From Phascolomyces articulosus (taxonomy: Eukaryota > Mucoromycota > Mucoromycetes > Mucorales > Lichtheimiaceae), in contig JAIXMP010000019.1 of assembly GCA_025677815.1 (NCBI GenBank), positions 62,001 through 126,000 on the forward strand: 64,000 nucleotides of DNA, in the 5' to 3' direction. Positions 35,028-49,282 of the stretch are shown here, piece after piece. The notes under the pieces were generated by a model. That model was not told the origin of the DNA and made no database searches. It was given only the letters and a program-made list of their open reading frames with translations. Both the position numbers and the translations under genes were made by a program. The first letter of the stretch is position 1; every line of letters starts with the position of its first letter.

Positions 35028-38000
35028 ATGTCTGGTGTTCCACCATCACCCACCATTGTTTGTGGTGATGAAAGGGGTAATAACAATAATCCATATAGAC
35101 ATCAAGGTGCATACGCCATTCGACCACGTCAACCTTCGTTACAAAACCAACAACAACAGCAGCAACAGTTACCACCTTTACCAACAACTCCTCCATTACC
35201 TCCTCCAACAGATCCTATCAATATACCAGAAGATGTGAAAAAAAGTTATATGCGTCAACAATTACCTGTACGTAAACAAAGTTTAGCGGCGGCTGCAACT
35301 GCTGCAAAAGCCGTCAACGCGTTTTATACACATAGTAAGACAACAAGACATCCTAGTAATGCAAGTGATGAATCCAATAATGATCCTACAACTCCACCAC
35401 CCATGTCCTCTCCACCTTCCTTTTTTACATGCAAGAAGAAGAACAATACCAACAATATTAATAATAATAAAGAAGAGAAACATGTCTCTTTTGGTGGTGC
35501 AACTCCTATTATTGTTCATTCAGAACCCCCTTCTTCAGAAACTTTATCCACATTTTCTGAAGAGGATGAAGAAGAAGAGGAAGAATATGAAACGATGGAT
35601 CAAGTAGATGAAGACGAGGATGATAAAATCACTGGTAAGGTTTAAAAAAAAAAAAAACTATATTTTGTGTTGCCTTAATCCGCGGTCTTTTTATTTTCAT
35701 CTCGTTTTTTAATTTTCACATAAACCGAACTCACTATTAACTTTTTTTTTAACAATAATAATAGAAGATGGATTATCAAGTCATGCTGAAGACGATGATG
35801 AAGATGAAGATGATGAAGAAGTTTTAATGATAGAAGGAGAAAATATCAATAATGAAGAAGCGCTGGTCGCTCAACAACAACCTATACAAAGATTAGCTGT
35901 GGTATCACCCATGGCATATGATACCGAAGATCAACAAAATGATTTTTTTTCACATTATGCTCAAACAGATGGTAATATGAACCATCGTCATGGTAATCCT
36001 GGAAATAGTGTTGCTTTACTTTCTTATATTGCCATGGAAATGTATAAACGAGTCATACCTGACGATGTGATCAAAGACGGAGTTGAATTTCACTATCTCT
36101 TTACTGGAAAAGAAGCTGTGGTAAGTGTTTTTTTTTATAATGTTTAAATAACTTGTTCCACAATAAACTCTAACTTTTTTTTAAAAAAAAAATAACGATA
36201 GGATCAAATCGCGGATATTTCAAATGGCATTGATCGAAATCGTGCATTAATGATTGGTCGTACGTTAGAATCATTAGATGTATTTCATGGTATTGATGGT
36301 GAAAGAAGATTTATGGATGCAGCAAGTGAATTATATCGATTTACTGCCAAAACCATTCAACTTGTTCAAGGTATATAATATCATCTATCTATTATTATTA
36401 TTAGTAGTATTTGTATGCAACGTACTGATCCGAGATTATATTAAAAATGAAAATTAGATGGTGACACTAAATTGGCTACTGGTGTTTTTACTCCACAAAC
36501 GTTGTGTTACTCTCCAACCTGCACAACTGACCGACCTTGTTACTCAAATTGTTGTCCTAAAATAAAAAGGGTAAATATGTTTCCTTTTAACCTATATTTC
36601 ATTCAAACCCTTTATAGTCAATCTAATATTCAATATGAATCCTTGATAGAGAATCAAACGAACAAGAAGTCAATATGCACGTCCTGACAAGGTATATATA
36701 TATATATATTGAAAGAAACAGAAAAAAAGGGATTTTTTAGATGATTTACTTACTCAACCTCTATAAATGAAATAGAGAACTTCACGTGCATTATGGGTTC
36801 ATTCAGTTCCCAAAGCAGTGATTGCAGCTACACCACCTCAGGAACAAAAACGTCAAGAATGTATTTATGAATTGATTTATACTGAAGAAGATTTTGCTCA
36901 TGATCTTGAATATATCAATAATGTAAATGTCATTTTTATAATTTTTTTTAAAAAAAAATGTTATGCTAATGATATAATATAATAGTACTGGATCAAACCC
37001 TTAACAACCGCAGGTGATAGTATTATTTCGGGATCAGAAAAACGCGAACAACTCGTGCAACAAATATTCTGGAATATTGCAGAAATCGAAAAGATCAGCA
37101 CAGCACTTTCTTCTGCTTTGGTTCAACGACGTAAAGAACAAGAAGTCATTGATATGATTGGTGATGTTATGATGGCTTTTGTTTATCAGTTTGAACCTTA
37201 TGTTGCATATGGATCACATCAAGTCATTGGTAAACATCATTTCGAATTGGAAAAACGACGTAATACGAAATTTGCTCAATTTGTTAAAGCAACTGAACGA
37301 AAACCTCAATCCCGTCGACTGGAATTAAATGGTTATTTGACAAAGCCTACCACTCGATTGGGCCGTTACAATTTATTATTACGTGAAATATTGAAGCATA
37401 CACCTCAAGGAAACCCAGATCGTGAAATTATACCCCAAGTCATGAATGCGATTGCTAATTTATTGGAACGGGTCAATGAAGAAACAGGTCGTATTGAACA
37501 GCAATTTACACTTCAACAAATTGATGAACGTATGGCCTTTAAATCGACGAGTATATTTGTTGTAAGTGTTTTTTTTTATTTTTTAAAAAAAGGAGAAGAG
37601 GGATCAACCTAATATTATAATACATGATAATAATAATAATAATAACCAAAATTTATACCAATAGGATTTAAAATTAAGAGACTCCGAACGTGAATTAGTG
37701 ATGCAAGGCAAAATGAAAAGAAAAGGTCATGGTTCATCTGAAGATTTGCAAGTCTTTTTATTTGATCATTATCTTGTATTTGCCAAGATCAAAACTCAAA
37801 ATCATAATGAACATTTTAAAATATCTAAAAAGGTAAAAAAAAAAAAAAAAGAATGACATCGTATTATAATGATTCATCATGAAAAGGATCATGATGATGG
37901 AAATTCAAAAGAATATCGGATTTTCTTTTAAGGTGAAAGAAACGTGTTAATCGTGTTATTTCTTCTGATATAGCCAATTCCTTTGGATGTACTTTCATTA

Positions 38001-38453
38001 TCCATTGTCGATATCCCTACTAATGGTAAAAGCCGACCTACTACTCCATCTTCTGTCACGACTCCATCCACAGGCAATAGTACCAGTAGTAGTATTGCTT
38101 CACCAAGACCTTCTACTTCCTCAGATACAACTAGTACAACTACCTCAGGATTGAAACCCATATTATCTTCTTCCAGTACATCCACCAATAATGTTACTGG
38201 TATTATATTTTATCATCATGGTCGTGGTGGTACTCCTCCAATGACATTATATACAAATTCTATGGCCACTCGAGATTTATGGGTTGAAAAGATTCTTTCT
38301 CAAAAGGAAAAATTAATGTACAAAGAATCTGCTGAACAAGCACCTCTTACAAAACAAATGTCAAATAGTAGTAGTACAAGTAGTAGTACAACCAATACTG
38401 CTACTACAACTACAACTACATCAGCTACCACGCTAGTAATAAACACAACCTAA
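35028..38453 (+). CDS. Rho1 GEF of the Rom2 type (DEP-DH-PH), CNH lacking
   Basis: Guanine nucleotide exchange factor expected to activate Rho1 in cell-wall integrity signalling at the plasma membrane. Nine exons: 35028-35634, 35765-36120, 36202-36370, 36458-36570, 36650-36691, 36776-36922, 36986-37561, 37665-37832, 37974-38453; 885 residues. The N-terminal third is disordered (poly-Gln, Pro-rich, acidic EEDEEEEEEYE). A DEP-like domain (about 283-377; DGVEFHYLFTGKEAV) is followed by a Cys-rich stretch (CYSPTCTTDRPCYSNCC), the DH domain (about 456-650; ECIYELIYTEEDFAHDL, HHFELEKRRNTKF, RLGRYNLLLREILKHTP) and a PH domain (from about 660) split by a Ser/Thr insert. Rom1/Rom2 homologues normally end with a CNH domain; here the frame stops soon after PH. 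Confidence 0.88.
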
Positions 38454-39109
38454 TTGAAATAAAAAAAATTTACTTTTTGTATTCACGCTAATTAATCGTG
38501 TGGTTTTTTTTTACCTCATTTCTTTTTTATATCATTTTTGTACTACCGGTTGTCAAGAAATCTTTCCATATTTATACATTCTATCTAATTAGCAAAATCT
38601 TATACACCCAATCCAATCCAACTCAAACCCTTCCCCCCCAAACCCAATTCTTTTTTGCTGGAAAAAAAAGTTTATATATTGTATATAAAAAAAAAGATGA
38701 CATGAAGTTATTATAAAAAATAAAAGAAAAAAAATGACATGCATACAAAGATTGAAAAAATATGATAATAATAGTAATAAAAAAAAAAAAGAAGAAACAT
38801 ATATGAATGTAATATATAAGGATATCCTTTGTGTTGAAGGGTGGTTTTTTTTTCTATAGAAAAGTTATATAAGATGACGATGCAAATAAAACATGTGGAA
38901 TTGTGTTATGTGGGTATAAAAATAATGACGACGAATCTTCTTTTTTTCAAAAAGAATGAATGAATGGAGAGAGAAATAGATAGAATGAGTTACATAAAAA
39001 GAAAGGAGAAGAAGTATATTTAGAAGGGTATGTAAAAAAAAAAGATGATGATAATGCTGATTTATATGATTTGATATATAAAGTTGTTTGTCATTCTTGT
39101 AGTTGATGA
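38454..39109. other. 3' flank of Rho GEF, no CNH sequence seen
   Basis: AT-rich sequence with T and A runs. I looked here for a continuation of the GEF (CNH domain) and found no coding-like frame or exon. Confidence 0.5.
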
Positions 39110-39310
39110 TTAACGTCCGGCATTTGAACAAGAACCTTCGTGAGCAAATATGGTAGTATCAACACCACACACAGGACAAAAGTTAGAATGGAGGTGGTCA
39201 AGTGGAGGACATGTCAACGTTTGTCGTTGTTGAGTGTTCACCTTGTTGATACAAGCACGAGTAATGTTGTTGTTATTATTGTTATCGTTGATCATAATAG
39301 TTGAAGTCAT
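39110..39310 (-). CDS. Possible small Cys/His protein, 66 residues
   Basis: A single open frame with N-terminal MTSTIMIND, an Asn run, then TRACINKVNTQQRQTLTCPP and LDHLHSNFCPVCGVDTTIFA, ending HEGSCSNAGR. The C-terminal two thirds has balanced protein-like composition and a C..C-x2-C pattern that could bind zinc, unlike the surrounding low-complexity DNA. No family is recognised. It could be a real small gene or the last exon of a longer one, although no upstream exon was found. Confidence 0.4.
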   Translation of the reverse strand: MTSTIMINDNNNNNNITRACINKVNTQQRQTLTCPPLDHLHSNFCPVCGVDTTIFAHEGSCSNAGR

Positions 39311-41434
39311 AGTAGTAATATCAATGATAATGATTCTTAAAATATAAATAAATATAAAAAAAATTGGTTCTTATAAAGAGGTTTATTGTTAAAGAAGTAG
39401 AAAATATAAAAAAAGAAAGAAGAAAAAACACGTTTTGAGAGAAGGGTTTATATAGCCAAGAAATCATAAAAAAAAGTTTAAAATGCGTGGCAGACCCGAT
39501 AATAAGGACAGAAAAAAAATAATTTCCGCTAAATAAGATCATTGTTGTACACAACGAACAAAAGAAGCCAAATCACGTAGCATACAACTTATCTTGGCGT
39601 TTAAAAAAAATAAGAGAAAACTGCGACAACCACAACGACGTTAAGGATAATAATAATAATGATGATGATGATGATAACGATTATCCGATCAATTTTCATT
39701 ATTATTTGCCAATTTAGTGACTAATATATCATACTTCTCCTCCTTTTTTTTCATTATTAAAAAAAGGGGGGGGAGAGATGAACAAGAAGAGAAGGGTTCA
39801 CTTCCTTACGATAGAGAATAATATAATTGATGTAAAGAAGACCTTCTCCTTAAATATAAGACGTAATATAATAAAAGGATACTTGACCCAAAAAGTTTAG
39901 TTAATAGTCAACCAAGATTGAAAAGTAGAATTATTGGGTTAGTATTATTATTATAAACTTTTTAAGCTTTTTTTTTGTCTAATGATTACCAACTAGTTCT
40001 AATACTTCTTTTACCTCCTTTTTCCTTTATCTCTCACTCTCTCTCACTCTCTCTCAATCTGTCAAACTGTGGCACAAGAATGGCTTGAAAGGTTAATTGA
40101 GCCACATTCATTATGATTGGTCCAATCATTATTGGAATTATTGAGTAAATATCATTATTTTATTATGGGTGTGTTACCTCATTTTTTATAAATGACGAAA
40201 TAATTGTAACCCCATCTAATCCTTGTTTTTTTTCGGTACGTAACTAATAATGATATATATTTACATTCTTTAATATTGGGCCTCTATAATAGTTTCAACT
40301 ACCCTTTCAATATATGAAGAAGATAAAGAAGTTGAGTCTATGTTGTATTTAGATAATAATAAGATGACCCCCAAAAAAAACTCCGGTTGATAAATAGAAT
40401 AACATAGACCAAAAAACGTCATAATCAATAAATTGGAAAAGCTTAAAAAACTTGTGTGTGGATTACACAGGCTAATAAATAAACTCACTTTTATTAATGA
40501 ACAAACTCAAACCACGCGATTGATGATTATTATGTGTGGGATTAATTTTTTTTCTCGTCCTACAAGAAACACTTAATAGTAATATAATTATATATATTAA
40601 TCCATTTTTATATAATATCATTCATCTATCAGTACCACCCATCATCATCATCATTATCCATATATCTTTAAAGTAGTAAGAGTATATATGTGCTGATTAT
40701 AAGCTGGGTTTTTTTTGATGTTGTGTACGTACTCTCCAAGTAGTATATATATTATATTTTACCCCGCTCCTCATATCAATTCCTTCTTCATGCTTCTTCT
40801 TCTCCATCTATAATATTCTCCTAAACAATATCATTGGCTGTTCGTTAAATATGCAAGTTATTAATTATAAATTGACAGGTTTATTATGTTACTAAGACAC
40901 AAATGAATATAAAAAATGTGCATCTATGCCATGCTATGTCATCGGAGTAAAGGAGGGGGGAATATGATCGATGAAAGAATAAAAAAAAACCTGCGTCTGA
41001 ATTACTAAAGGTGGTATACGCTTTCTAATCTCTTCAACTCAACGGAAATAAAAAAAAAGAGAGAAACCTCGGTTACATCATTTTTACAGATATAGTATTT
41101 AAAAGTTGGGGAAGAAAAAATGTAGTATTGATAGTGAGAGGAGTGAGGGTGAGAACTATCACGCAGCAATATATTCGATTAATACTATACCGTAATTGTA
41201 TTATCTCATGTTATATAATAACCAAGTGCTCCTATAAAATATATTTACTATTGTATATACTTCAATCCCTTGTTTTGTTCTTACGTATCAAAAAAAAAAA
41301 AGACAAGACAGTATTTAAACAAAATTAATGATTATATCAGACTACTTTCATGATAAAGTGTCTTTGGTTACTGCCATAATAATGATACTCTATTTAACAG
41401 GAATTGATAAGATGTAAAATGTAGGCATATACTT
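39311..41434. other. AT-rich spacer, nothing seen
   Basis: Low-complexity AT-rich DNA with short microsatellites (for example ATG triplets at 39657-39675). Open frames are short and lack protein-like composition. Confidence 0.5.
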
Positions 41435-43201
41435 TTATTGTATAACAAAACTGTGTTCTTCGGGCATTACATCACTGTCCTCTGGAGAAAATATATCCTT
41501 TCCAATAGGGGCTTTACGATATACACCAATGGCTTTGTAATGGCTGCCTTCTCTCTTGATAATAGGGTAGTATGTATTGTTTTTATTGCTATCCTCATCA
41601 CCAATAAATGACATCCCGAAAAGAAGCACATATTGATTAATAAACTCATTGTTCTCTTCAGTTAAATTAAAAAAACCAAGATTGTAGTAGTTTAGATCTG
41701 TAATTTCTTCCACATTCCACCAGGCAAAGCTCCCTTTTTTGATCAATACAAAATGTGATAATATAGTAAGCCTTTTGATGATTTGAGAGTAATGTTCGTG
41801 TAAGTCTAATTGTGATGAACTATAATGGTGTCTGTGTATATACAAGATTCTGTCGTTTATTTGACCCGCCAAACGAACCAAAACCAAAAGATCCACTCCC
41901 TCTTCGTCATAACATTCCTCGTTACCATGGGGAGCATACATGCGATTAATATAATATGGTCGTTGAGTTTTTCCAGTCGGGGGTGGTGGAATATCGTTAT
42001 ATTCCAATGTAAACTGTCCATGAGCAATGTTAGATTGATTATTGGTAATACTAGTACACGTAACTTTTAAAGATATCCCGTCAATGCTGTAGTTTTTATA
42101 AGGGAGTGTTGTCGGTAGAAACCTTCCTGTAATATGCTCGCCATCAACACCAGTCCAAGACGGTAAGTTATATTTTTGTATAGGAACTGTGTATAAAGAA
42201 TCATTGTCGTTTGTGGCGTTATAAGAAGTGGAAGCTAAAGATTGATTTTCTTTTCCGATGTGCTTGTACTCCGTGTGTCCTCCAAAACATAAGATAGAAA
42301 TATCTTTTCTAGCTAAATGACCATAAAATTCAATCATGAGATCGAGTGGTGCTTGATTATAGTCAATGAAGATCTTGTTTAGAATATCCGGAAAAATATT
42401 GGCCAAAGCAAAAACACGGTCGTGATCATGTGTACATGAGCGGATATGGGCATTCCAAAGAACAGTGCGAATATCTTGTTGTTGCTGCTGCTGTTGCCGA
42501 AAGTCATCGCATATATATTCCAAATGTATGTATCTTTCCTTTATGCGATATGAAAAGACATGAATATTACATCCAACAAAAAGTATCGTAGAAGACTTGA
42601 TGGCTTCCTCTAAAGTCCATAGACGCCGAAACCATTGAGATTGTGATATTGTTGCATCATCTACTATACCATAGGAGAGCAGCAAACCACCTTTACACAA
42701 AATAGGATATGGATGTATTTTCGCTTTAAATTCGGGTATCAGTGCCACAGTGCAACAGGCATTGCTGTATATTCGATGCATGTGATGGATTTCTCGATGC
42801 TTCTCTTGTTGATTACTTTGATCGATACACATTTGATCGTACCAAAGATAATGGATGTTAAAATCCTTGCATATTTGCTGAATAAGTCCTTCAAATTTAA
42901 CATGTTCTTCAGAGCCATCTTCACGTATAATTTTATGTAGACCGCGATCTGCCCGTTCCATTTTTCCCGTGGTGGCATTCTTGACCATATCTCCTGATTG
43001 ATTCCACGAATAGGACAGTGCATAGTATCCTTCATGTACAGTGGCACCTGGAACAATAGCCATATCATCTATACGTATAAGTTTACTTGGCATAAAATCC
43101 GGTCTTGGTGTTGTCGAAAACTTTTCCGGTGGCTCGCGGTATTGAAAAAGATACATATTGCTTACTTCACTACATTGTACAGTTTCATATGTAATATACA
43201 T
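41435..43201 (-). CDS. HET-domain (heterokaryon incompatibility-type) protein
   Basis: Single exon, 588 residues. HET-domain hallmarks lie in the N-terminal half: YYALSYSWNQSGDM (about residues 63-76), FNIHYLWYDQMCIDQSNQQE (about 113-132), REIHHMHRIYSNACCTVALI and the aromatic WFRRLWTLEEAI. In ascomycetes the domain triggers programmed cell death on non-self recognition; in other fungi its role is unclear. The C-terminal half has no recognised domain (no NACHT, ankyrin or WD repeats seen) but is intact and protein-like. The absence of introns contrasts with the intron-rich neighbours, which suits a mobile or lineage-specific gene family. The start was chosen at the first Met; Met16 (NMYLFQYREPPEKF) is an alternative. 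Confidence 0.9.
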   Translation of the reverse strand: MYITYETVQCSEVSNMYLFQYREPPEKFSTTPRPDFMPSKLIRIDDMAIVPGATVHEGYYALSYSWNQSGDMVKNATTGKMERADRGLHKIIREDGSEEHVKFEGLIQQICKDFNIHYLWYDQMCIDQSNQQEKHREIHHMHRIYSNACCTVALIPEFKAKIHPYPILCKGGLLLSYGIVDDATISQSQWFRRLWTLEEAIKSSTILFVGCNIHVFSYRIKERYIHLEYICDDFRQQQQQQQDIRTVLWNAHIRSCTHDHDRVFALANIFPDILNKIFIDYNQAPLDLMIEFYGHLARKDISILCFGGHTEYKHIGKENQSLASTSYNATNDNDSLYTVPIQKYNLPSWTGVDGEHITGRFLPTTLPYKNYSIDGISLKVTCTSITNNQSNIAHGQFTLEYNDIPPPPTGKTQRPYYINRMYAPHGNEECYDEEGVDLLVLVRLAGQINDRILYIHRHHYSSSQLDLHEHYSQIIKRLTILSHFVLIKKGSFAWWNVEEITDLNYYNLGFFNLTEENNEFINQYVLLFGMSFIGDEDSNKNNTYYPIIKREGSHYKAIGVYRKAPIGKDIFSPEDSDVMPEEHSFVIQ

Positions 43202-43842
43202 ATTCTATAAACATGATCTCTTTATTATCAATACGAGGAAGTCGCACTTTTCCCGAGATAAATAAAGTAGTAAAATGACTTACTATTGTTATTTCTGAAA
43301 TAAGGATATTTATATGGGAGGAAGCTACTTTTTGGTTCTGGTGGTATGGTTTTATGTTGTGAACGAAGAAAAAAAAAAAGAAAGAGTGTTACTATTATTA
43401 TTTATTCCCAAAAAGAAAAAACTTAAAATGGTCTAATGCGTGAGGGATGACGACTAAGCCCAGTGTTTCACAACAGAGAGTATCAATGAGTGAGTGAAAA
43501 TGATAAGATCCTCTCACCATTCTTAGAACCAATATGCAACCATGTCAAGAAACAAAGAGAGTATTTTAGATAACAACAAATACATAAACCTCCAATTTAA
43601 TGTTAAAGAGATAATGATAATGATTCTCATTATTATATGGATGACAGTGTTTGGTATTAATGATCAAGATAGTCATATTGTGGATAATTGATATGTACAA
43701 GCTCCACGCATTTTAATAGGAACATCGGCCAGCATATATTCTATCACCCTTTTGGTTCATTTTTACTCCTCCGCCTAGTAAGAAATTATTTGAGAGAAAA
43801 AGAATAACGATCTAACTTGACACATACAATTAATAAAAAAAA
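43202..43842. promoter_or_regulatory. Divergent promoter region, HET gene / THO3
   Basis: About 640 bp between two start codons on opposite strands. AT-rich with an A-rich run near 43370 and two TTCTATCACC/TTCTATTAT-like T-rich stretches. No specific factor site is claimed. Confidence 0.35.
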
Positions 43843-45393
43843 ATGACAGAAACCGAAGAGAATCTTACTGAGAGTGGAAAAATCATTTATGATTGGAATC
43901 CACCTTCTGGTGTTTTAGAAAATTATGCTTATCAAGGTGAACCAATTACGAAAGCTGAGGTATATATATATAATACAATCGATCTTATTTTATTTCAATG
44001 AAGAAAATTTAAAACAGTCAAATTATATTAAACCCTCCCTTCTCCATGGACGCGTATTCTATTATAGATGACATCCATGTTTGAACGACATAAAACTCGA
44101 GAGTATAAAGGACATAAAGAAAAAGTACATACAGTAGCATGGAATAGTGATGGTCGACGAATAGCTTCTGGATCTGTAGATAAAACAGCACGCGTTTGGA
44201 ATCCTCATCGAGTAAATATATTCTTCTCTTTTCAACAAGAAAATGATCATTCGAAAAAAAAAAATGCGAGAAAAATAACTGACATATATGTATATGATAA
44301 TTGATTTCTATTTAGCCAGAGTTGAAGTACTCAACAGAATTAAAAGGGCATACAGATAGTGTAGACCAATTGGATTGGGATCCAACACATCCAGATCGAC
44401 TTGCTACAGCCTCTTGCGATAAAACAGCGCGGTTATGGGATCAACGATGTAAGAGGGAAAAATCATTGAATAGAACATACTTGTGTAAAATAAAATACCA
44501 CTTACTCACCCAACTTGTTATAAATAAAAAATCATACGGTATGCAGCAGGAAAATGTACAGCAGTTGTACAAACAGGTGGTGAAAACATCAATATTTGTT
44601 GGAGTCCAGATGGTAACTCTATTGCTGTGGGTGACAAGAACGATACCATCAGTTTTATTGAAACACGTACACACACCATTTTCCATACACAAAAACATAC
44701 CATGGAAGTCAATGAAATTGGATGGAATAATGCCAACAATCTATTCTTTGTGACAACGGGTCAAGGAACAATTCGTGTTTATGATTTCCCAGATACAAAA
44801 CTTCTTTATACATTACGAGGACATACAGCCAACTGTTATTGTGTTGAGGCAGATCCAACAGGTCGATATTTGGCTGCTGGTTCAGCAGATGCTTCAGTTA
44901 CTTTATGGGATATGAAAACCTTTAATTGTGTGCGAGCATTTTCTGAACTGACGTAAGTATAGCTTTTTTTGAGAGGGGAGACGAGTATGGATTAGTTGGC
45001 TGGTTGGATTTATAGACTCTAATTCTTAATAATATACGATATTTTTTTCCATCACTTAGTTGGCCGGTCCGAACACTCAGTTTCAGTTATGATGGACAGT
45101 TTATCGCTTCTGCATCTGAAGATAGTTTTATTGATATTGTAAGTTCTATTTCTATTTTTTATGCAATGATTGAAATAAGACTCTATTTAGTAATCAATAT
45201 ATATTTTGTGCATACACAGTCTCATGTGGAAAGTGGCGAATCCGTTTATCACATTGAATGTTCTGCTGCTATGAATACCGTTGCTTGGCATCCAAGGGAT
45301 TATTATTTAGCCTATGCTGGTGATGAGCAACTTGTAGATAACAAATATGCTGGCAATCTTAGAATATTTAGTTTAAAGAATCCAAGAAGCTAG
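43843..45393 (+). CDS. THOC3: THO complex subunit 3 (TEX1/THOC3), WD40 protein
   Basis: Part of the THO/TREX complex coupling transcription to mRNA packaging and nuclear export. Six exons: 43843-43959, 44068-44211, 44316-44448, 44547-44952, 45060-45138, 45220-45393; 350 residues, normal for the family. WD40 repeats follow one another: EYKGHKEKVHTVAWNSDGRR with SVDKTARVWN, ELKGHTDSVDQLDWDPTHPD with SCDKTARLWD, an ICWSPDGNSIAVGDKND blade, TLRGHTANCYCVEADPTGRY with SADASVTLWD, WPVRTLSFSYDGQFIASASE, and the last blade with NTVAWHPRDYYLAYAGDEQ. All intron phases close the frame. It lies 353 bp upstream of RPN11 on the same strand. Confidence 0.94.
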
Positions 45394-45746
45394 AAAATAA
45401 TAAAAAAAAAGGATTTAAAGATTGATTTTTTTTTGGTTTTACATATAAAATAGGGTATCACCTCTTTTAATGTTGTTGTAAGGATTGCGCTGTTGTTTGA
45501 ATGATTAATATGAACACTGTATTATGTCAAGGAGTTGACATTGTTCCTAATGAATTGGCTATAAAAATGATGGGGTTCTTCTATCCTTGCATTTGTTAGA
45601 TGATGAGTAATGTCACCTTCCTGCCAATACTTCAAACTTGCTTAAAAGTAGCGGAGTTACTATCATTTTACTTGAGGAGGACTCACTGTCAGTAGATTAC
45701 GCGTTCTGCACCTTTTTCTTTCAACACACCCTTTTTTTATATAACA

Positions 45747-47397
<1,651 letters not shown>

Positions 47398-47638
47398 ATT
47401 CTATTTCCTTCTCCTTGTCTCCCACTTTACTATTTTGCATTCTTTCTCTTCTTCTATTACTATTTTATATATATATATATAAAATATATAACCCCAATAT
47501 AACCCTCACTTTCTCTCTTCCTTTCTCATATCAATTAACGAAAAAAAAAGGGAAAAAATCAATTCAATATAAATAAATATATATTTGTGTTGTTTTTCAA
47601 AAAATCAAAAATACCATTGGTATGTATATATCAATAAT

Positions 47639-49282
47639 TTATGTGCCCTCAGTAATAGTTTCACCCTTCTTCACCTTGTTCTTGTTTTTCTCATGTTGAT
47701 CCTTCCACATAATTACTTTTCCGTCTTTTAAACGTTGAATAGCTTTGTCAATGTTTTCAATATGAATTTCAAGAGAAAGTGCATCAGGAGCAATGATAGG
47801 TGATACCACATGAGTCCGTAACTCTTCAAGATCCATTTGAAAAGCTTCCATAGCATCCAGCATGAGCATCAAATGATGAGATGCTCTGATTCTTTGTATA
47901 TCGAAATCCGTTAATAATTTTAAATTTTCTTCCACCAGAGGTCTTCTTAGTCCTTTGCCTTGAACTAAATTGCCCAAATCTGCAAGAACATTCGGTTTAT
48001 CTGTTTCTTGATAACTTTTTTCTTGAGCTGAAATTTCATGAACCGCGTATAAGTCTTGTTCCAATTCTGCCATGGACATCTGTGCTCTTTCTATTGCTAG
48101 AATCAGCCGCCTTGCTTCCTTTTCTAATATATATAGAGTCCTTGTTAGAAAGCATCTATTATTATCTTGGTAATCAATTGATATGGATAAAAATAATAAT
48201 AATTTCTCTTTACCAACAAGACTCATAGCACTTTCATAAACCACCCGTAAATCTTGTCTACTTAATCTTTGAGCTTTAGCATTGGCTAGTTTTCGTAAAG
48301 TGAACGAATTATATGTAATTAGGTTATCAATGACACCTTTGGATTGTGCTTGAAGGCTCTAATAAATAAATAAATTTTCCTCATTAGAATAATTCAAATA
48401 TATACTCTTTACTCAATGTTTCATGCTTTGATGTCTGTCTTGTGATATATATACCTGAATATCTTTACCAAATTGTCGCGAATGGATCAAATAATCCCCC
48501 AATTTTTCTTGAAATAAATCGGCACTTAACAAATTGGAATATTTGATCATCACTTGTAGATCACGGGTTGCTAATTCAACCCGTTTTAGATCCATTGCTG
48601 ATATGGAATCTTGTTCTTTAGCTTGCAATACCATGCGCTCATAAAGCATCTCTTGTGCTTTAACGTAATTGGAAAAATCAGGTACTGCAGGTGTTTGACA
48701 TATTTGTAGATAAGAATGAATAATAGGTACCGAGCAGGTCGTATTTACAATTGTATCTGAAACCAGATAAAAACCGTATTTTACAACACTCACAAAAAGG
48801 ATAATTGCAAGTAGGATCGAAAAGAGAGGTTTTAAAAACCCTAATGCTCCTATAATGATATCTATATTATATTTTGAAAGAAGAATTGGGATTAGCATAT
48901 AAATAAACGTCCGTTTTTTTCCCTAGTAGCAAGGAGAGGGAGAGCACGTTACATCTTAGTTACCTATCAGAAACTTCAAGAACTGTGGTATATAAACCGG
49001 TATGGTTGTACCCATCTCTGGTGTTGATTTTCGTTGTGGTGACTTTAATGGTAGTGACCGTGAACATGATTCAAAAGCTTTTCCTCTCATCGTTTTTGAA
49101 TATGTTTGCTGGATTTGCTCTCCTTCCGGGACCCTTCCATCGTCGTCTGTCGAAAATAAAGTATTGTTGTGCTGTTCTTGATGGCTAAATTCCGACACTG
49201 TTGAAACAATAGGCATGTCTACATCAGGTTCTGTCGGATTTTGTAGAGAATGTTTATGTCTTTGATTACGATTTTTTCGCAT
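47639..49282 (-). CDS. Single-pass membrane protein with coiled coil, unknown function
   Basis: Four exons (minus): 48964-49282, 48455-48849, 48214-48358, 47639-48123; 447 residues. The N-terminal about 105 residues are hydrophilic and disordered, followed by one strong hydrophobic helix (LFSILLAIILFVSVVKYGFY, about residues 115-134). The rest is mostly helical and charged (YERMVLQAKEQDSISAMDLK, RRLILAIERAQMSMAELEQD, and a C-terminal KDGKVIMWKDQHEKNKNKVK). There is no signal peptide, so the topology is probably type II. I do not recognise a family. Intron phases and acceptors are good (G|GALGFLKP and VG|EKEARR), which supports a real gene. It is convergent with RPN11, with about 240 bp between stops. 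Confidence 0.85.

Noticed and set aside
38454..39800. Search for a missing CNH domain downstream of the Rho GEF
   Set aside because: No coding-like frame of suitable length on plus; recorded instead as a real absence.
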